A stretch of DNA of 64,000 nucleotides from Lucifuga dentata. Lineage: Eukaryota > Chordata > Actinopteri > Ophidiiformes > Bythitidae. A model generated the notes under the pieces. It was not told where the DNA came from, made no database searches, and saw nothing but the letters and a program-made list of their open reading frames with translations. The stretch's first letter is position 1, and every line of letters starts with the position of its first letter. The stretch lies in the NCBI GenBank assembly GCA_014773175.1, contig VXCM01001469.1, positions 222,379 to 286,378 of the forward strand. The letters are read 5' to 3'. Shown here piece after piece: positions 12,168 to 24,434 of this stretch. The position numbers and the translations under genes were made by a program.

Positions 12168-15100
12168 CCTTTTTGGGCCTTGTCAGTCTTATTTCCTCAG
12201 TCTTATTTACCTTCCTCTTGTGTGTTGCAGAGCGAGCCAGCCTGCCTAGGAACATGATTGAGAACAGCATGTTTGAGGAAGAACCAGATGTCGTGGATTT
12301 GGCCAGAGACTCCACATCATTTCCGGTATTCCCTTGCCAACTTATGCCATGCTTGTTCTGCACACCTTAATTTCCCAGGACTAGCCTCACACAATAAAGT
12401 GAATACTCACAATACGTATGATAAAAGATGTCAGCACATTTCTTGCATTTGCTTTCTTTTTTAAATATAAAGGAGATGCTCACTACCAGGCAATTGTTAG
12501 CTTATGGTCATTATTTGCACACTTTTAAGTCTTGCATACAGTTAGTATTTTTACTGTTATGTGAATTTGAAGATCACTCAATTGCACCCACCATAATCAA
12601 CATTGTGAGGAGTTTTTCCTGGCGGTAGAAGGTCTGTGTTAGAAAAATAATCCAATACAACTGCACCATTAACTGAAGTCTTAAAAAGTACCATAGAGTT
12701 GAGTCAAAACTTCTGTAACAAATGTTAATAAAACTAAAATATTAGAAGATTCACAATTCTAGGATTAATAGCAGGACTGTTGTATTGGATTGCATTAAAA
12801 TTTTACAGGTTTACCTAATAAACTGGTAGTCTTTGAAGTTGATGATCCCACTTTCCCACCATCTTAATTTTACTCTGCACTCTTCTCCACAATTTAAGTT
12901 GATAATCTCAACTCATTCTTAACATCTCATTTCATCGACTTTTCACAGCTTAGGGTTACTTGTTAGTTTGTTGAAGGTTCCTTATTATGGAAAGCCAAAC
13001 GCGCCAAAATTAAATATATAAAAACGATATTATGAAATATTAAATAACTCCATGCAAAACCAATAAATTATGAAATAATTCATTATAATAATATATAATG
13101 TATAATAATAATTAAAAATGATTTATGGAATTATTTCATAATTTATAAGTGCTTTTGCATAGAGTCATTTATTTCATAATATTGTTTTTATATATTTAAT
13201 TTTGGCGTGTTTGGTTTTCCATACCTTACGGTGTCTTTCCGCAGACAAAACACAAAACAAAGCCCAGATTCATAAAAACAATGGCAATAAGGAGTACTGC
13301 GTTGCCTTAATGTGTGCCATGATAATTGAGGCTCATTCATAAAACTTTTCCTACGATAATCAGCTCACTGCTGTCTCAAGAAGGTAGCGTTTGTTGTGAG
13401 GGATGTGACAGGTAAAAGCCGCTGCATATTTATCAGCCACCATTCATCCCGATTCATCTGGTTTTAAAGCCACAAAATGGTAAAGGAAATATACATTCTG
13501 CTTTAGAGATCCTCATTTTAAAAGACTGACACTAAATAACAGTTAAACATGTATTTTAAGCTCTGTAGTTTGTGACCTCAAGCTGCGTTTGAGGAACTCA
13601 GATGTGCGCAGCATAGCAGGTGAGGTGATTTGAGTGCCTGAACGTGTGTCAGGTCAGATAAAAACTCAACATTTAAAAACTGACTGACTGATCAGCTGAG
13701 TGAGTTTATCTATCAAAGTTATTGATCACTAACACATGTGAGGCAAATACAGTTTTAAAGTCGCCCAGATTTCATACCGCTGAAATTTACTACTGGAATG
13801 AAACATAAAGGAGATGCTCACTACCAGGCAATCGTTAGCTTATGGTCATTATTTGCACACTTAATTTTTGTGGGTAGGTTTTTTTTATGAATAGCTACCG
13901 CGACATGCAAATAAAGAAATATCACAGTAACGCCTCTTTCAAGGCAAACGCTAAAATATGTTGGTAACAGGCGTTTATGAATGAGCAAACATGGTTGCAC
14001 CATGATATTTATGCATAGCGATGGGGTAAATCATGCACTACAGTTTATGAATCTAGGCCAAAGACCTTAAATTTATATGCCAGCCCTTACCACCTCACTT
14101 CTCCCTCACCATGTGAACCCCACATACAGTCTCTCCATCTCCCTGAATTTCATCCTCTTCACATCCCATACATATATTCCCAAAAATAGTGTTTGTCGCA
14201 TCAACCACCTCTGTACTTAAAAAAAAAAGAAGAAGTTTCCTGTCCATATCCATGATAACCCTGCCTTGTGTATTCTCTGTTCTTTGTCAGTGAAGCTTCT
14301 CTATCCTGATCTTTGTCTGCTATTCCTGTCTCACTCTTTCCAGTGCTTCCAGATATGATATATTAAATGAATAAACTGTGTTTATTCATTTGATGGGCAG
14401 GCCACCTAGTAATTAATAAAATAGTGTGGGAAACACTGCCAAGCTACACAGTAACACAATGTTCATTCTCTCTGCAGACAGCTCTTGACCCAGATGAGGT
14501 TGTGTATGAGCCTCGCAGCTCACGGTTGCTGGTGCGAGGCCTGGGTGAGAACGACATGGATGAGGATGAGGAGGAGTGTGAATCTTCGGCACGCCTGCTG
14601 GGCATGTCTTTCATGAACCGTAGCTCCGCTCAGAGATCCAGCTCTTCTCCGTACACCAGACAGGCTCCACCCAGGTAGTGCACAACCGAACTGATCATTT
14701 GCCACGTTGTGTAGTAAGGATAGCATATTGTTAAGCCTTGTGACATTTTTTTCTCCCTTTGTTTATCAAAAGAGACTCAAAGCACGTTTCACCAATGATC
14801 ATGTATTATTAAATGCAATTTTATTTTTTGTTATTTCTAATTGTAGAAACTGATGATATGTAAGCGTTTAATTTTGTCCAATTTAGTGGATTTTTTTAAC
14901 ACACAATCCTAACCTTCCAACTGCTTTTGCTATAAAACAATCCAGTCTCCTGACAACTTTTTCACAGTTCTTTATGAAAAAATTACTGAAGAATATTTCT
15001 GGGAAAATGCTTTTGGGATGGCACCCATAGAGCACCAAGTCAGTCTGACTTTTGGTCAAAGTAATTAACTTTAAAAGCTTTGATCTCAGGTCCTGTTCAC

Positions 15101-18100
15101 GGCCCTCAGCCCGTACCACAGTTGTATGTGTGTTATTCCTGGTGATAGTGGTCTCCATGATCATGGTATTGTACTTCTTACCTGGGTGCACCTTTACCAA
15201 GGTAAGAAAAATATCAACTCTTACACCTTCCTGATTTACTATTTACACACATTAGTTAAGTCTTATGTCTGTCACATTCATTCTTTTATTTCTCCCATCC
15301 CACGTGCCCATCCCAATCCTGCACCCCTTGCAGGCAGGTTGTCGTAAGCATAACACCAACCCCAGTGAGCCAGTCTACCCTATGTCTACCAGCGGGGAAT
15401 TGTTCCCTTGGACAGAGCTCCGGCTGCCTGCGAGCATACGACCTCTCAACTATGACCTCACCTTGAACCCTGACCTCAACAACATGACCTTCACTGGCCG
15501 TGCTGTTATCAGCATGACCGTGCTTCACAACACCATACGCGTTGTCCTGCACAGTGCTGAGCTCAACATTACTAAAGCTACCTTCCAGGTGAGACTGCAA
15601 CGGGGTTGAGTGTTAAACATAACAACAAATTATGGAAATGATTGAGACTTCTTCCTGCAGTGTACACAGTCCGACAGCCTACATGATTTCTCATGTGGGC
15701 AGTTGATTTTTCGGTTTTGTCTTAGATCAACTGTAACGGTGTAGTCATTTTGTCTGAACGCATTGATTGATTTAAGCATTGAAGATCTCATGGTAATCTG
15801 CTAGCCAGTTGTCATGACTTTCTGTTTTCCAGCTTGGTGATGGGAAGCCCAGTGATGTGAAAGTACTGGAGTACAAACCCTGGCAGCAGATAGCTGTCAA
15901 GTTCTCTGATGATCTGAAGGCAGGCCAGCATTGTGTTTTGACTCTGGATTATTCTGCCAATCTCTCACACACCTATGATGGTTTCTACAGCAGCTCGTAT
16001 ACAGACAAATATGGAAATAAAAGGTACACATGGCTTACAGCTAAACCCACATGAAGAGAATCACCGTGTTCTCGTCAGGTGATGTATTTCATGACCTGCA
16101 GTTCATCTCATGACCACATACAAAGCAGAACTGCTGCAAAAATGAAAAAAAAAAAAAAATTGGAGGTATTTTAAAAATTAATTTTAGAGCATTTGTCTAA
16201 TTCACTGTTTAAACACAACTATGCTCATCTCTCTCTTGTCCCCAGTGTTCTTGCTGCCACCCAGTTTGAGCCACTAGCAGCGAGGAAAGCCTTCCCTTGC
16301 TTTGATGAGCCAGCTTTCAAAGCCTCCTTCCTGATCAAAATCAGCAGAAAGCCAAACTTCATGACTCTTTCCAACATGCCCAAGGTACTGTAGCATTCAC
16401 CGATGTCGCTGTTTCCACTCTCACCCCGACTCATGTTGAGAGTTTGATATATAAGGCCTGAGAGTATTTGACAGCTGGAAGTATTTGACACCACAAGTTA
16501 AACGTACCCCTATTTTGCCATACAAATAGTTGTAAAAATGTGACACTGTGTTTATTTTTTAAATACAATGTTTAAATGGCCAGTGACGTTTGGGGAAAAA
16601 AAATTTGCTGGAGAGGGGAATCAGTGTGTATGTAAATGTACTGAGAGTGCGTAGCTTAGCACAGGCTAATGTGGTAGAGGTTGACATGCTAAATGTAATG
16701 ACTGTGGTTACTAGCATTAGGCTTGCAGTATTCTCCAAATTAAGTTAAGTTTGGAATGTTCATGGTAGGTTTATGACCAAGGATTCAACACAGTGTTTGT
16801 ATTTGATTGCCACACTGTGCATTGACTGGCTAGTAAAAACGTTTTCACCCAGGCTCTTGTCTGCTCTCCAATGCATTGATGCCTGCAATCTGTCAATACT
16901 GTCAAGTGATTGGTTGTGGGTTGCATAACTGTACATTTATATTATTAGCAAAGTGTGACAAAGCTTTATGTTTGTTCCTGTTGTGTTATGTGGAGTCATC
17001 TCTTCCTCACTCTCTGTGTCTCAGGCTAAAACCACAACGCTTCCTGATGGCCTCCTGCTGGATGAGTTTGAAAAGACCACTGTCAATATGAGCACCTACC
17101 TGGTGGCCTTTATTGTTGCTGACTTTACCCCTGTTAGCAAAAATGTCTCCAAAACTCTGGTAGGTCTGATAGATATAATTCTGTTCAGTTTTGTACACTC
17201 CTTTTATAGCTCCATAAACTGTTTGGATGTGTGTATCTGTGTTCATTTGTCTTAGGTTTCTGTCTACTCTGTGCCAGAGAAGAAGGAGCACACTGAATAT
17301 GCTCTGGACGCAGCCTCCAAACTGCTGGAGTTCTATAATCAATTCTTTGAGATTGACTACCCCCTTGAAAAATTAGGTTGGCACACACACACACATTTTG
17401 CGTATCCCCACAGTGCACACACGCTGTTCCTCAGCTTCTATCTGTCTTCCTCACTTTACATCTTACCCCATTTCCCCCATTTTACATGCTTCAGTCTGCT
17501 TTCTTTCTCCCTTGTTAGACTTGGTTGCCATCCCGGACTTCTTGGCAGGAGCCATGGAGAACTGGGGTCTAATCACTTTCAGAGAAACCAGCCTGTTGGT
17601 GCTCAAACAGTCCTCCCTTCTGCAAAAGCAATTAGTTGCTTCTGTCATTGCACATGAACTCGCGCACCAGGTAGCTGTGTTAGCAGTGTTTATGTGGAAA
17701 AAGCAGAGACGTTTGAATGTTCTACAGGTCTGAATCTAACTCTGAGGTTTTGTCCTAGTGGTTTGGAAACCTGGTAACCATGAGCTGGTGGAATGACCTG
17801 TGGCTTAATGAAGGCTTTGCCACTTACATGCAGTACATGTCCCTCCAGAAAGTGTTCCCCCAACTGGATATTGTAAGTTTGCACATCTGGCTCATACTCC
17901 TCACATTTTGTACAGTAGATGAAATTGTATGCTTCACTATCTGCTTCACTATCACGTGTGCTTGTTTGCAGGATAATGCATTTCTGGCAGTGCAGTTCAG
18001 AGCTTTGGACAAAGATGCACTAAACTCCTCCCATGCAGTGTCGGTGGAAGTTAATACGCCGGAACAGGTGGCAGAGATGTTTGACTCCGTCTCATATGAA

Positions 18101-21100
18101 AAGGTACACTTTGACACAGACATATCAGTAGTCAGACAGACGCATGGTTATTTGCTGTCTTGTTCATTTATTTACGTCCGTAGCCAGTTGTTTAATCTCA
18201 GAGAAAAATTTAAACCTCTCTACAGGATCAGTGGTATTTGCAGTAGCTTTCTGTTTTGTCTAACCACTGTGGTTTTTGGTGCTTCTGTCCACCAGGGGGC
18301 ATCCATTCTCCTGATGCTGAATGCCTCCCTGCCAGAGGAGCAACAGTTTAGAAAGGGTATCATGCAATACCTAAGAGATTTTAGAGGATCAAACACTGTA
18401 ACTGACAACCTCTGGAACAGCATCACGCAGGTACGTGTGTCTTCATGCCTTTTCTAGGTTTTTTTTTTTTTTCTGTATTTTTGTATTACTTTTCAACATG
18501 ATTTGAATTACCATGAAAGTTCACACTTTAGCTTGCAAAATTTCAGAGTACAAAAATATTAATATAATCCAGATTTCTCCTTTTTTCCTCTCAGGCCCAG
18601 GTCTCTCCTCAACAGGTGAGCGTGTCAGAGATGATGAGCTCGTGGACGTTACAGAAAGGTTTCCCGTTAGTCACTGTTAGTCGCAAAGGAGATCAGGTGA
18701 CCCTCACTCAGGAGCATTTCCTGCTCACAGCTGACAATGCCACACACACTTCCAGGTGGGTTGTGTTACGATTTTCGCATGCAGACATAGACACGCTATA
18801 GTGCAGCACTAATTGTTTTGTTCTGTCTCGCTAGCTTGTGGCACATTCCTGTGACGTATGTAAATGACAGCTGTAGTTTGGCCCCTGAGTGCAGACAGTT
18901 ATTCACTCTGAAAACCAAATCAGGTAAAACACAAAGTCCTTACATGCTAAATTAAGTCTTGGAGTCTCTGCTAGTATTGTGCCAGATGGCTAATATTTGT
19001 ATGTATGTGCGTGCATTTGTGTGTATTTCAGGGACTCTGACAATTCCAAACAGTGTAAAATGGTTGAAGCTGAACTTCAGAAACACAGGCTTCTTCATTG
19101 TCGACTATGGAAATGAGGGCTGGGCAGTACTTGTAGGGGCCTTGATGAACAATGCCGGCGTTCTTACACAGGAGGACCGTGCCTCACTTATACACAATAT
19201 CTTTGCTCTCTCCAGGTATGGAAACTCTTTTTTTTCCTACTGGAAAACACTGAGAAACTCAAAGAGTATTTTCTAGTTTCTCTAGTGGAATCTGAACTTC
19301 TTTGTGTCTGTCTCTTCTCTCTTCCTGATTGTCCTGTGTTTTTTCAGACTGGGACGTGTGTCCTTCCGTCAAGTTGTCAACATGCTGAAGTACATGACCA
19401 AAGAAACAGAGACTGCTCCTGTGACCGAGGCTCTGTTACAGCTCAATACAATTTACCAGCTGCTTGACAAAAGACAGGAGGACGGTCTTGTGGCCCGTAT
19501 GAAGGTATACATGCACACAAACATACACAGTGTTTAGTTGAGTTTATTGTAAATTTTAGGTTCCAGCCTTTGTGAGATTTAAAACAATTGTGAATTCTGT
19601 ATTGGAACATCTTTTGGAACATCATTTGAATTAATAGCTGAACTTATTGTAAATTCAAGTGTGGCTAGTGTTCATCAGTTATTTTTTTTTTTACAACACA
19701 GGTTTATATCATGGATCATTTTGGTCCTCTGATGAACAACCAGACATGGGGAGAGGAAAAGCGAGTGTGTAAGCAGGAGCTGCGCTCTGCTGTGCTGCAG
19801 CTGGCCTGTAGTCTAAATGAACCCAAATGCACTCAGCCGGCCAAAAACCTATTCAAGCAGTACGTTGATTCCAATGGGACCATGCGGTACGTAACGCTTA
19901 GAAGAAACATTCCAGTTTCAAGTAGCTTAACATTGTCAGGGTCACAGTGGCAACAGGGTAAGCAGTCCACATATCCTGTTCCTGCTGAAGCTACTCCTGG
20001 GGCATCCTCAAACCCTCTCATGTCCCATGGGAGATGTAATCTCCTCAATATGTCCTTGGTCTTTTAAAGAGAGGCTCCCAGGGAGCATCTACACCAAGTA
20101 CTAGGACCACAAGCTCCACTCAGTGCGAAGGAGGAAAACCTTAATACAGGGCATGAGTTGCTTCTGGCCCTGAAGACTGAGGCAGAGTTTTACCCCAGCA
20201 TAGGTAGCAAAAGTTGCCTCCACCTTACTAACAGTCACGCCTATAAGGGACCCAAATTAAAGAGTCCAATGGAATTGATATGTGGGTTGGAGCTTATGTA
20301 AGTGCTGTGGCTCTAGCCTTACTGATCTTGTGATCTACTTTTTTTAGGGACAGGTGCGATCCAGAGCAGGCATGGTGGAATGTGATTTGATTAAAAGAGT
20401 AAAGTATTTTTTGTGTGTGGTTCTAGGATCCCAGGTGATCTGCAGCGAGTCGTTTACACCGCAGGTGCTCAGTCAGATGAAGGTTGGTCAACTCTGCTGG
20501 AAATGTACAGATATGTCACCAATGACGCAGAGAAGCGAAATATGCTACGGGCCCTAGCCTCCACTCAAGACACACGGCGTATAGTATGGTAAGTGTGTGT
20601 TTAGGGACAATGGCATTATTCACACGCTGTATACTACAGTACAGCGCAGTGACTGTACTGTTAGTGATATTTATGCATGAAGCACTACTTTAAAAGTACC
20701 ATGGTTTGTTTAGGATTCTGAAGGCAGGTCTGAGGGGTGATCTTATCCAGACACAGGAGCTGCCTTTGGTCATCAACACTGTGAGCAATGGCTTCACCGG
20801 CTACTTGTTTAACTGGGATTTTGTGAAAGAGAATTGGAACGGCCTCATAGAGAAGTAAGTGGTCTCTGTCACCTTCATAGAAGTTGTCGTTTAAAAGAAA
20901 AATACAAGTTATCACACATAAACATGAAAAGCTACAAAATCCTTTAACAAGTACATTTGTCACTTCGACTGCAGATTTCCTGTGGGCTCCTTTGCCATTC
21001 AGAGCATCATTAAGTCGACCACTTCTCAATTCTCCACACAAGCACATTATGATGAAGTAAGTGATGCTTTTATGTGTTTGTTTTCTGATAGCATACATTT

Positions 21101-21387
21101 ATATTGCGCTGTATTTAAGGGCAGTATATGCTTATGAACATTTGCAGACATTTGTGGTGTTTTATTGTTGTTTTATGTGGTGGATTTCTCAAAGTTCAAC
21201 AGAAAAATGAACTAAATTTCAAATCGTGTGTGTGTGTGTGTGTGTGTGCGTGCAGGTGCAAGGTTTCTTCAGCAGTCTGAAAGAGCGGGGTTCTCAGATG
21301 CGGAGCGTTCAGGAGGTCTTGGAAACCATCAAGCTGAACCAACGCTGGATGGACAGGAACCTTCCTACAATGCGGGAATGTCTGTAA
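9253..21387 (+). CDS. lnpep: Leucyl-cystinyl aminopeptidase / insulin-regulated aminopeptidase (IRAP), complete, 22 exons, 1,032 aa
   Basis: This type II membrane M1 aminopeptidase (oxytocin/vasopressin cleavage, endosomal antigen trimming) resides in GLUT4-type storage vesicles in mammals. Exons: 9253-9280, 12231-12325, 14478-14674, 15090-15201, 15334-15588, 15833-16023, 16246-16384, 17025-17159, 17256-17376, 17519-17670, 17759-17872, 17972-18103, 18296-18430, 18595-18755, 18835-18923, 19032-19215, 19348-19504, 19702-19886, 20427-20588, 20714-20854, 20975-21056, 21256-21387. The frame is intact throughout (human has 1,025 aa). The ATG has A at -3 and G at +4. The cytosolic tail has [20 protein letters not shown], dileucines L58-L59 and L81-L82 and an acidic cluster at 67-76. 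The membrane segment is about 117-137. S1-pocket Gln is Q299, GAMEN 435-439, zinc ligands H470/H474/E493, Tyr 555. The two ERAP2 disulfide cysteines of the catalytic domain are absent. The very small first exon encodes only nine residues plus one base. Confidence 0.95.
9964..9994 (+). repeat. (GT)n microsatellite, lnpep intron 1
   Basis: A pure GT run of about 15 units inside the 2.95-kb first intron. The same intron contains a single-N contig join at 9532 between two T runs and the SINE at 10991-11369. Otherwise I see nothing coding in 9281-12230. Confidence 0.9.
10991..11369 (-). repeat. tRNA-derived SINE (near full length, antisense in lnpep intron 1)
   Basis: Read on the minus strand, the element opens with a tRNA-like head. 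A-box TGGCTCAGTGG is at 11358-11348 and B-box GGTTCGAGTC at 11314-11305, spaced as in an RNA polymerase III internal promoter. A conserved body common in fish genomes follows (cues such as CATGTCTTTGGA and CTGGAGCCTATCCCAGC on the plus strand). It ends in a (GGAT)n tail, seen on the plus strand as TCCATCCATCC. A short internal tandem duplication of the TCATTGGGC(A/G)AGAGG segment lies at about 11060-11100. A decayed relative in the opposite orientation lies at 32950-33190. Confidence 0.85.
12132..12162 (+). repeat. (TC)n microsatellite before lnpep exon 2
   Basis: About 15 TC units lie 70 bp upstream of the acceptor of the second lnpep exon, extending its pyrimidine-rich region. Confidence 0.9.
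12467..12524 (+). repeat. 58-bp direct repeat, copy 1 (lnpep intron 2)
   Basis: This 58-bp segment (starting ATAAAGGAGATGCTCACTAC) recurs at 13805-13862 with a single T-to-C difference. Copy 1 lies outside the TIR element at 13262-14059, while copy 2 is inside it. The flanks of the two copies are unrelated. Confidence 0.9.
12988..13221. mobile_element. Foldback MITE flanked by TA (Tc1/mariner-type), lnpep intron 2
   Basis: The whole 234 bp is a near-perfect palindrome. The left arm begins TGGAAAGCCAAACGCGCC and the right arm, read in reverse complement, begins TGGAAAACCAAACACGCC. The arms stay alignable for roughly 100 bp each. Both ends abut a TA dinucleotide (12986-12987 and 13222-13223), the target duplication of Tc1/mariner-type elements. 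It is AT-rich, codes for nothing and would fold into a long hairpin in the lnpep pre-mRNA. Confidence 0.85.
13262..14059. mobile_element. Non-autonomous DNA transposon with short terminal inverted repeats, lnpep intron 2
   Basis: The left end GCCCAGATTCATAAA (13262-13276) is matched by the right end, which reads GGCCTAGATTCATAAA in reverse complement (14059-14044). The 0.8-kb interior has no transposase ORF. Its 3' half carries the second copy of a 58-bp repeat also found at 12467. The family is uncertain: a target-site duplication cannot be fixed because both flanks are A-rich. It lies 40 bp from the foldback MITE, so two cut-and-paste insertions are nearly adjacent. Confidence 0.6.
13805..13862 (+). 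repeat. 58-bp direct repeat, copy 2 (inside the TIR element)
   Basis: One mismatch in 58 bp against 12467-12524. It is 1,338 bp downstream of copy 1 and embedded in the transposon at 13262-14059. Confidence 0.9.
18289..18300 (+). promoter_or_regulatory. Candidate CTCF core across the lnpep exon 13 splice acceptor
   Basis: CCACCAGGGGGC matches the strongest part of the CTCF consensus and spans the intron-exon junction (exon starts 18296). The bases downstream (ATC) depart from the usual GCGCT, so this is a partial site. It may simply reflect the acceptor plus the Gly codon. Confidence 0.3.
19960..20300 (+). repeat. Probable decayed interspersed repeat in lnpep intron 18
   Basis: The 540-bp intron between exons 18 and 19 contains text such as GAGATGTAATCTCCTCAATA and AGTACTAGGACCACAAGCTC that resembles diverged pieces of repeats I have seen widely in fish DNA. 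No ORF survives and I cannot name the family. Confidence 0.3.
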
Positions 21388-22140
21388 CAAAGGTGCTGTA
21401 TCTAGCCTCTGCCCCGCCAGCTGCTGACTTGGCGCCTCGGTCACGTTGTCAAGACAACAGCAGTGTTTGCACTATTGTAGGACTGTGTCTCTTTACTCTG
21501 TTTATCCAAGCAGAGGTTGTACTCTTCCTGGCTTGAAGGGGTGTTTGTTTTTCTGACATCGGTCCCGTGATTTGTAGTTGTTAGCTCAGGATGGCTCTGA
21601 TTGTGTGTCTGACCCGGTGTCAGACACCAGCTCACACTCCTTACACTTTTCGCTGTCAACCAAACCTGTTTCCTCTGTGGCTCTCATCGGGACCTCATGC
21701 CTGAGCAGACAATCATGCTTTCAGAGAGCAGAGCTTTAACCACACTCCTCGTCCTTATCCTGCTCACAGCCACTAATCAGCTCCATGACAGCCACTTGAA
21801 AGAAAAGAGTAACTATGAGAATGTAAATGTGATAATGTTTCTATGTATTTGTTACTCACGGTGTTTCTTAGCAGGATACAGCTGTCAGGGATAGTCTGAA
21901 GAAGAGTTACTTGAGAGGTGAAATTATTATAAGAACTAAAAAAAAACCATGCATTGCTGTTTTATACAGAATCCGTATAGAAACAATATTTGCTTGCCAC
22001 ACTCCATAATTACTGACTCATACAACTTGTAAGTAATGTTTGGCGGGTTGCTTGAAAATTAAAAGAAAGCAGCCTTCCGTGGTATCAGCTGAATGTACTG
22101 AAAACCTTCCCACTGTGTACAGTAGATGGAGTGCCTCATG

Positions 22141-23158
22141 CAGGGTCGGTCCTGGCTTTGTTGCTGCCCTAGGCGACATTTTGCGCATCCATGATTTTCT
22201 TTCTTTTAAAAGAACTTGTATTTTAACTTAAAGGGAGAGATGAACATAACATTGAAAGTAAAATAATTTATTCTAATTTTTAATAATAACAATAATAATA
22301 TTAATAATAATAATAGCAATGGTAAATAATAACTAGTAACCACTATTATATTATATTGCATAACTAATAAAATATTATTTAAATATTAGTACTACACACA
22401 GTTGAAGACTATTGCAAAGTTACTATATTTTGAAACTGTTTTACACTTGGTGTAAAATAGTTTTAATAGTGGGTGCTCTTACTGGATGCTGTCTCTTTAT
22501 CATTCCTGTTGTCCCTTTTGCTCTTTCAACTTTCACTCACACCCACAGCCCTTAATGCATGATTTTCATATTAAAGCCAATTAGCATGTTCTATACCTCA
22601 CCAAATGCTGGCTGTGAATATGGACCCTGTGCAACTGACCTGTAAATACATACAGTCAAACATGAAGATCTTCAATACACACCAAACATAACTGAGTCTA
22701 CTGGCTTCCACACACACACAGTTTTTAATAGCTCAGCGACCATTAGAGTGTATTATTAAATTAACTAGCTAGCTTCCCGACAATAGTGCTAGCAGCATAA
22801 ATAGCAACAGGCTGCTAGCACACACAATAGCACCTCCTACAAAGTCAACCGCTAGCTAAGTTTGCTACTCTAGGTGTATTAGCTTAGAAATTATAATAAA
22901 AATTGAAAAATTGATAAAAATTTTATTTTGCTCTTCTTCATTTTGCCGTTTTCTGTCCTGCATCCCTGATGGTTTATTTCTCTTCATTTTGCAACGATTA
23001 CAGTCAGTATGAAATTAAGTGGAGAGGGGCCACAAGGTTGCTGCTAGGGTGCAGAGAGGGCACGCATAACACAAAAAAGGCCTGCTGCCTGGCGAGGCCC
23101 CTTTGCTCATTTTGCGAGCACCTGTGTCGCCTATGCTCTATGCCCAGGTCTGGCCCTG
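22141..23158. mobile_element. Non-autonomous hAT-like transposon (about 1 kb)
   Basis: The termini are CAGGGTCGGTCCTGG at 22141 and, in reverse complement at 23158, CAGGGCCAGACCTGG. Both continue into a shared CCCTAGGCGACA / GCATAGGCGACA block. CAGGG...CCCTG ends are typical of hAT elements. The interior is AT-rich, with CTAGC-rich text, and has no transposase ORF. An 8-bp target duplication is not visible (GCCTCATG against CAGGAACC), so it is old or has rearranged ends. Confidence 0.7.
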
Positions 23159-24428
23159 CAGGAACCAAATGTTTCATTTCTCTTTTTCCACTCCATTCAT
23201 TAACCCAGCTTTTCTCTGGCTGAATTAAGTGTTTCACTTGCTTTTCCCTTATTAGCAATGCAATCACTGTACAGATTCTTTCTCAACTCACATGTACTTG
23301 TAAACATGTAATTATGATGTAAATAAGCTCACCCTGCTGTTTGGATGTATTTCTTTTAAACATCTAGGCTTTTTGCATTCTAAGATTTGCTTTATTTTGT
23401 GTATATAGAGTGTAAAGAGGAAATGCATACACAGACTTGATCAAGAGTCAAATACTTTTTACTGCATTTGTTGATTTAGACTACTGCAGGGAAGTCATAC
23501 GCTGATGAATGTTTGCATTTTAAGGGCTAATGTGCACATTGAATATTTAAGACATATAGAAGAATATTTATATGGGCCCTGACTGATGTGTCCAGTTGGC
23601 TGTTGCTGAAGAAATCAGCCAAATAAAAATACAGAAGTTTTGAAGTTATTGTAATGGATTAAGTTTACTTGAATGTTCAATCATGTTGCTCTTATTTTGA
23701 AGAATGAAAGAAGCTGTGTTCAGACAGTATTGAGAAAGTCTCCATTTTATAGGTTTTGATTTAAATATTTAGGATAAATGTTTTCTCATCTTATGTCCTG
23801 GAGTTTTTAGAGCCTTTCACTCGGCCACTGTCAGTTCTGCAATAGATCTTATCATTTTTCATTCATCATCACAGTTATCTTCACCAGACTTTTGCCTCTG
23901 TTTTTGGTTGACGCACAACAGGTTTAATGTCAAAAACTCCATGCTTTGAAGTGAAGGATTTTCATGTCCATATTCAGTAGTACAAAAATAACTACGAGTA
24001 AATCAAAACTTTACTTGGAGAGACTGATTTGCAGTTAAGATATGTTGAGAGGCTTGTTAATTGGGCACTTGGAATGTCATTGTTTCCATTGTCAATTCAC
24101 AGACTGAATGTGTGATCACATATTTACCACATTTAAAAACAGGCCTTTGTCTCATCTTTATGTCCAGTTTTAGTGTAAGAAAATGTAGGTCAATCTGGGA
24201 CACTCTTATCATTCGCATCAAAATGACTTTCAAGCTACTGAATGTTGATTGCTAATCACATTTCAGGTTATATTGGGTGCAGCAGATTTCAATCAAAGGC
24301 TTTAAGTTACTGGTATAATAAGAAGATTGAGAACCATCTGTGTTGTAAACCCAATCAGATTATATTTGTTTTTTACTGGGTGGAATGAGATGCTTTTAAC
24401 ATGGCGTTGCTCCTCGTAAAAAAATATG

Positions 24429-24434
24429 AATAAA
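24429..24434 (+). terminator. Candidate distal polyadenylation signal of lnpep
   Basis: AATAAA followed within 40 bp by a T-rich/GT stretch. An alternative signal is at 23622-23627. Choosing between them needs transcript 3' ends. Confidence 0.35.
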
